Part shown: one piece after another, positions 60,369-64,000 of the stretch
How the letters are laid out: each line of letters begins with the position of its first letter
How positions within the stretch are numbered: position 1 is the first letter of the stretch
Assembly: GCF_014042345.1 (NCBI RefSeq)
Contig: NZ_JACEZT010000019.1
Span: forward strand, 1-64,000
Direction of reading: 5' to 3'
Source: Rugamonas brunnea
GTDB lineage: Bacteria; Pseudomonadota; Gammaproteobacteria; Burkholderiales; Burkholderiaceae_D
DNA length: 64,000 nt
Notes under the pieces: model-generated
What the model was told of the DNA's origin: nothing
Seen by the model: only the letters and a program-made list of their open reading frames with translations
Databases searched by the model: none
Program-made: the position numbers and the translations under genes

Positions 60369-61388
60369 TTAGGTTCGCTGTGCGCAAGTGCAGCTGAGTT
60401 TAAGATCGACGCGATCATTCGAGTATATCTCGTCGCACCCAGGGCAGACCTTCAGGCGCACGCTTTGACGGCCGATGTCCGCAAATGCGGAATCCAGTCG
60501 TGTACGCTCGATCGGCTTTTGGAAACGCGGGTTCACACTCTCGCGCAGAAAATTCGCGCTCCACGGTTTGGGTGGAGAATTCATTGGCTGCCGGAGTGAA
60601 TACCATGGTGTCACAATGCTGATGTTCTCGCCGAGCTGCCCCTTTGCAGTAGCCAGGAAGAAGCCTAAGCCGAGTTCCGCGACAGGGAATTTGGGGTGCT
60701 CAGTAAAACGGTCTGCGCGAGCCATGCGGCCCGGTTCGAGATTCGGCGCCGGAAACTCTACCAACGTTGGTTCATGTTCAGCGACCCACCGCGCGAACGA
60801 AGAACCCAGAAATCCGAACCCCTGCATCCGTTGTCCCCCGAGGAAAAGCAGATGCTCCTTCAGGTTGTTCGATGGGAGGGCAGGCAGGCGGCCGCTAGCT
60901 ATAGCAGTGCTCGCTGAGACCGGGGGAAGTTCGGGCAGTTTCATTTCTTTGAGCATATCTATGGCGACTGCCTTGTATGCCGGAGAAAACAGCAGCTTTT
61001 GTGTATATACAAAGAGTCCATGCTGGCGGACATGCTTAGTAACGATGTCAGTCGCGTTCAATTTCATGAACCGCAAAGTGATTGGATCCGGCAGCGGCTC
61101 ACCCAAGCGCTCATATGCGCGGCGAAGTGCTTTATCCACGCGCTCGAAGACCACATCGTCACGCAAGAGGCGCTCCCATGTTCGAACTGTACCATTTGAA
61201 GCTTTCGCCTCAACCTCGTCGATGACAATGGGAACTTCTAACTTCAACATTTCTTCAAAGCTGACGACGCTGTTGCCAAACAGTGCGGCGACGACGAATT
61301 GTTGTGAATTTTGAATCTTAAACGGCAGGTTGTCTGCCTGGAGAGCGCTTGCCGCAGACGTGGCAACGCGCATAGCAATAGTAGCCAT
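60369..61388 (-). CDS. Hypothetical 339-residue protein with C-terminal zinc-ribbon-like cysteines
   Basis: Not recognised. The N-terminus (about 1-60) has Ala-rich and beta-strand segments (QFVVAALFGNSVVSFEEML). A helical middle includes YERLGEPLPDPITLRFMKLN, and there is a long central region with LFLGGQRMQGFGFLGSSFARW. The last 30 residues carry CPGCDEIYSNDRVDLKLSCTC, a CxxC...CxC arrangement that probably binds zinc. No signal peptide or membrane segments. AAGGAGG precedes the ATG by 7 bases and a near-consensus sigma-70 promoter lies about 175 bases upstream, so it is well expressed. Probably part of the accessory island. Confidence 0.72.
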   Translation of the reverse strand: MATIAMRVATSAASALQADNLPFKIQNSQQFVVAALFGNSVVSFEEMLKLEVPIVIDEVEAKASNGTVRTWERLLRDDVVFERVDKALRRAYERLGEPLPDPITLRFMKLNATDIVTKHVRQHGLFVYTQKLLFSPAYKAVAIDMLKEMKLPELPPVSASTAIASGRLPALPSNNLKEHLLFLGGQRMQGFGFLGSSFARWVAEHEPTLVEFPAPNLEPGRMARADRFTEHPKFPVAELGLGFFLATAKGQLGENISIVTPWYSLRQPMNSPPKPWSANFLRESVNPRFQKPIERTRLDSAFADIGRQSVRLKVCPGCDEIYSNDRVDLKLSCTCAQRT

Positions 61389-61562
61389 GATGCATCCTCC
61401 TTATGAGGGCGTTAATTGCCTGACACGACTGCTGGGGGCCGTGTGCGATGCTGGCAATAAACGATTGCATCGGGCACAACGGGTAAATCGGACTATGCTG
61501 AAAACAAACGCTGCGGGCCTCGGATGTGAGCAGCATTCGACGAGGCGACCAAGCAGAGAATA

Positions 61563-61592
61563 ATTATGAGCGAGACTCTGAGCGCTTGTCAA
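61563..61592 (-). promoter_or_regulatory. Near-consensus sigma-70 promoter of the 339/112-residue operon
   Basis: On the minus strand TTGACA (61592-61587) and CATAAT (61568-61563) are separated by 18 bases. It is the best promoter match I found in the window. The predicted transcript would have a leader of about 165 bases before the ATG at 61388. Confidence 0.75.
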
Positions 61593-61614
61593 CCCATCCT
61601 CCGGGGGCGTCGCC

Positions 61615-61648
61615 CGCCATTGCGAACAAGCTGGAGATCGCAATGGCG
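61615..61648. promoter_or_regulatory. Perfect 11-bp inverted repeat just upstream of the promoter
   Basis: CGCCATTGCGA (61615-61625) and TCGCAATGGCG (61638-61648) are perfect complements with a 12-base loop. It lies 23 bases upstream of the -35 on the minus strand and 42 bases after the stop of the next gene. It may be the terminator of that gene or a binding site for a regulator. Confidence 0.5.
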
Positions 61649-61689
61649 CCAGTTGTCGCGTAGTACCTACGAGAGGTTTCCAGCGTAAG

Positions 61690-62055
61690 TCACGGCCTGA
61701 ACAGCATTTTTCGTAGCGACCTGTGCTCCAAAAAGATATTCGTCCTGGCAGATGTGTACCAGCACAGTGAAAACGCCCAAAGTGTCAATGCTTCAGCCCA
61801 GAATACGCCAATGTCGAAAGATGCGGTGGGAATCATGTCCTGAGATTTTGTATCCCACCAACAAAGCTCTCGTGGGAGAATTGCAAGCATTTCATGAGAT
61901 TTTGAGGGGCATAGCATGAGATACTCTACCTCATGGATACCAGCACTTGCCCGCCGGCTAATATCCTGAGGAACCTCGCCGATTGCAGTAAGCGCCCCAA
62001 CGTTACGCAGGCATTCATGCGCGTTTGCGCCCCAATGCGACAAAAGGCAACTCAA
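61690..62055 (-). CDS. Doubtful small ORF following the FAD oxidoreductase
   Basis: A frame of up to 121 residues with a TTG start, overlapping the oxidoreductase gene by 41 bases; an ATG at 61917 would give a 75-residue protein. The C-terminal part contains a Trp/Leu-rich segment (FDIGVFWAEALTLWAFSLCW) that could be a single membrane helix. No family is recognised. A small membrane component of the same operon is possible, but it could also be a chance frame. Confidence 0.35.
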   Translation of the reverse strand: MSCLLSHWGANAHECLRNVGALTAIGEVPQDISRRASAGIHEVEYLMLCPSKSHEMLAILPRELCWWDTKSQDMIPTASFDIGVFWAEALTLWAFSLCWYTSARTNIFLEHRSLRKMLFRP

Positions 62056-63568
62056 CTCGCGTAAGTGTCGAGCGCTGCTGTGACACGCGTTCGCTTATTT
62101 GAATCATGGTTGCGCCAGGTATGGACGAAGGATCAACGCCAAATCTTACAACCACCTTGTCGGCATCAATCGACCTAACAGGCGACTTCGACGCCTGCCT
62201 GCCAAGTCTTAGCGTCCAAGCAGCTTTATATCCCTTGGCCTTTCGGCGCCGATCGACACAGCGTTTGACATCGAAACCAAACGACAGCTTGAATTGCATG
62301 TGCGGCGTTGCCCTGCCTAACTTAGTGCGTAAACATTGCTCCAACAAATAGATCACGAACCGATTGAGCAAATAAGCCTTATCGAAGTGTTGCCCACGGA
62401 CGATATGGATCACCTGACCGGTGCCATTACGCAAGGTCTTACGGACCTGTCGTACTACCGTCGGGTTAGATGCAAGACGCGCCGCTGCTTGCTTGCATGC
62501 GGCATCAGCCATTGCCAATCCTGAACTGTCCCGAGACCACGACCCGTGCTGCCGCAGCTGTCGGTCGACGCTCAGCAGCGCAGGAAGTTCGTTCTGCAGA
62601 GCATCCCTTACTGCGGGTACGGATTCGATGTCCCGTATTAGCGAGAGTGGGTGATTATGGTGGGTGAGAATACGCAAGGTGTCCTGAATAGCACCATCCC
62701 CTCCCCCGAGCACTACGATACGTTCTTTTGTCACTGCACGCGATTTAAGATCGTCGTCGGCCCAAAACGATTGCGACGCAGGTTGACGCGCACCTGGCAC
62801 GCGCACGACTTCCGTTCCCATGCCTGCAGCGATAATGACGTAATCGGGCGCAAACGGTTGCGGCGGCATCTCCGCCAAACCGTTCCAGGGGGCGGCTGCG
62901 GTTCCCATCCAGTCCAATACGACCTTTGCGCTTTGATAGGCGCCATGCTCGTCCTCGATTGCACGGACCGCTTCCCGCTCCGCAAACTCCTTAACGAATC
63001 TGCCAATCTGTCTTGGCCCCACATTGACGTAGAACGCAGGGATTGGCACAGGTGGGTTAGATTTCAGCGCGGTCGCTATCCAGTTTTGTACCGATCGCGT
63101 CAGTTGTTCGGCCAACTCGTCGGCGCTGATTGGATGCTCTGCCTCCCAAGACAGAGGTGATCGGCCATAGCCACCCCAAGCTGAGGTTTCGTGGCATGGG
63201 TAGGACTGGTTGCCGTGGAACGAACTGGGCCACTCGTACATGTATGGGCCAACGAAACGCGATTTTACGTTACGAAACAAGCTAAATGGCTGATCCCTTG
63301 TGTCCACAACGCGAACCTTGTCGAAACCAGCTTCGCATGCAGCAAGTGCTGCCGCCATTCCAGCAGCGCCCATGCCTATAACGAGGAGCGATCTCGACTC
63401 TGGATGAGCTATTTTTAAGTCCGTTATCAGTTGCTGAGCGCGTACGAGTTGATCGCGGATACTGACATTGAACTGACGACTGGAAAGATCGAAAACATTC
63501 GACGCCACCTTGTGTGCAATAAGGCTCAAACAGTCGATCTCCTCAACGCGTCTCATACTCCCGCTCAT
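62015..63568 (-). CDS. FAD/NAD(P)-binding oxidoreductase of an accessory operon
   Basis: A 517-residue flavoprotein-like protein. After about 60 N-terminal residues it has a dinucleotide-binding fold LLVIGMGAAGMAAALAACEAG with an acidic residue at VVDTR, then YMYEWPSSF..YP and a second flavin-contact stretch VIIAAGMGTEV. A further Rossmann motif IVVLGGGDGAIQDTL follows (about residue 270). The C-terminal 200 residues are basic and not recognised. It belongs broadly to the FAD-dependent pyridine nucleotide oxidoreductases. The ATG overlaps the upstream gene stop as ATGA. The overlapping gene arrangement and the nearby restriction-modification genes suggest a defence-type role. Confidence 0.78.
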   Translation of the reverse strand: MSGSMRRVEEIDCLSLIAHKVASNVFDLSSRQFNVSIRDQLVRAQQLITDLKIAHPESRSLLVIGMGAAGMAAALAACEAGFDKVRVVDTRDQPFSLFRNVKSRFVGPYMYEWPSSFHGNQSYPCHETSAWGGYGRSPLSWEAEHPISADELAEQLTRSVQNWIATALKSNPPVPIPAFYVNVGPRQIGRFVKEFAEREAVRAIEDEHGAYQSAKVVLDWMGTAAAPWNGLAEMPPQPFAPDYVIIAAGMGTEVVRVPGARQPASQSFWADDDLKSRAVTKERIVVLGGGDGAIQDTLRILTHHNHPLSLIRDIESVPAVRDALQNELPALLSVDRQLRQHGSWSRDSSGLAMADAACKQAAARLASNPTVVRQVRKTLRNGTGQVIHIVRGQHFDKAYLLNRFVIYLLEQCLRTKLGRATPHMQFKLSFGFDVKRCVDRRRKAKGYKAAWTLRLGRQASKSPVRSIDADKVVVRFGVDPSSIPGATMIQISERVSQQRSTLTRVELPFVALGRKRA

Positions 63569-64000
63569 GGAGCCCCCGGTCCATCAAACATGCCGTCGAC
63601 AAGACTGGCGAACTCCGCTCTTGGCAGTGCAAATAAATAAGGGTGGCCAAGTATCTCGCGCACACCTCCCCCAGATGTTCCGCCGTCTCCTGTGCTGTTG
63701 CCACCGCCGCCGCCTTCATCGCCGCCGCCCCGACCATCTCCACTTCCCAGACCGCTCTGCTTATCCTCGGGAAACCGTTCGTTTAGGACAGTGTGATTGA
63801 CCACCCCCCACGTGGCTGCCGGACCATCGACATTTCCTTCCGGCGCATCAATACTTCGGACCAGTCCGAGCAGAGCCATTGCACGCAGGTGGCGGGCGAT
63901 GACACCTATTCTGTCGTGCAACAGCGACTTACGGAACGCTAGATAAAACTCGAAGTCCTCTCGGCTATATCTGTAGGGTAGTTCGTAATGCAGTTCTTGG
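63565..64000 (-). CDS. C-terminal part of an unrecognised protein with Gly-rich linker, cut by the window edge
   Basis: The frame is open from the window edge to its stop at 63565, so at least 144 residues are seen and the N-terminus is missing. A helical segment (YRYSREDFEFYLAFRKSLLHD, RIGVIARHLRAMALLGLV) is followed by about 30 residues of Gly/Ser/Asp/Asn linker, then a short C-terminal piece (HPYLFALPRAEFASLVDGMF) ending in Gly-Ala-Pro. A TTG at 63921 is an unlikely start because coding similarity in style continues upstream. It overlaps the FAD oxidoreductase gene by 4 bases, so the two proteins are probably made together. Confidence 0.65.
   Translation of the reverse strand, partial: QELHYELPYRYSREDFEFYLAFRKSLLHDRIGVIARHLRAMALLGLVRSIDAPEGNVDGPAATWGVVNHTVLNERFPEDKQSGLGSGDGRGGGDEGGGGGNSTGDGGTSGGGVREILGHPYLFALPRAEFASLVDGMFDGPGAP

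Noticed and set aside
1..64000. tRNA, rRNA, integrase or insertion-sequence genes
   Set aside because: None could be recognised on either strand, so the island at the right end has no visible mobility gene inside the window.

Overview
The window looks like a chromosomal segment of a GC-rich betaproteobacterium, most likely a member of the Oxalobacteraceae (Massilia, Duganella or Janthinobacterium type). This placement is an inference from base composition, from the gene families (NudC, FolE, OmpW with an Fnr/Anr-type box, a sCache chemoreceptor, type VI secretion parts) and from the giant octad-repeat protein; no rRNA or other taxonomic marker is present.

Region 1 (120-17020, all minus strand) is a compact surface-glycan operon. 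RfbF, RfbG and RfbH make CDP-4-keto-3,6-dideoxyglucose. A YerE-like thiamine-diphosphate enzyme, three short-chain dehydrogenases and an RmlC-like epimerase can then branch, epimerise and reduce it. A 4-hydroxy-2-oxovalerate aldolase and acylating acetaldehyde dehydrogenase pair, normally catabolic, sits inside the operon and may handle the C2/C3 units of a branched sugar. The downstream half carries transferases: a TPR-GT41 (O-GlcNAc-transferase-like)-GT2 fusion, a GT2-methyltransferase-like fusion, a SAM methyltransferase and a DUF4422-like protein.

Region 2 (17270-30103, minus) is one 4277-residue gene. It encodes about 500 tandem octapeptides organised into a 17-octad (136-residue, 408-bp) super-repeat, followed by a C-terminal domain with EF-hand-like calcium loops. 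Each octad carries Ser/Thr, so this protein is a candidate substrate for the neighbouring GT41 enzyme.

Region 3 (30277-41900) is ordinary chromosomal backbone: nudC, folE, an M28 peptidase, a LysR regulator divergent from an aldo/keto reductase, a chemoreceptor, a lipoprotein, ompW, a MORN/TonB-C protein, an M48 protease and a periplasmic binding protein. Several perfect or near-perfect palindromes lie in its intergenic gaps.

Region 4 (42180-51438, plus) is a partial type VI secretion locus: tssF, tssG, vgrG, a DUF2169 adaptor, a PAAR-like (DUF4150) protein with an AT-rich unrecognised C-terminal toxin-like domain, and three small AT-rich genes that are immunity candidates.

Region 5 (51690-56524, minus) encodes a soluble tandem-Cache-CheW protein and a PAS/GAF-GGDEF-EAL protein, probably one signalling unit.

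Region 6 (57150-64000) is an accessory, lower-GC defence-like island. It has a Vsr nuclease, a C5-cytosine methyltransferase and a restriction endonuclease on the plus strand. On the minus strand it has two unrecognised genes behind a near-consensus promoter, and an overlapping set made of a FAD/NAD(P) oxidoreductase, a Gly-rich-linker protein cut by the window edge and a doubtful small ORF.
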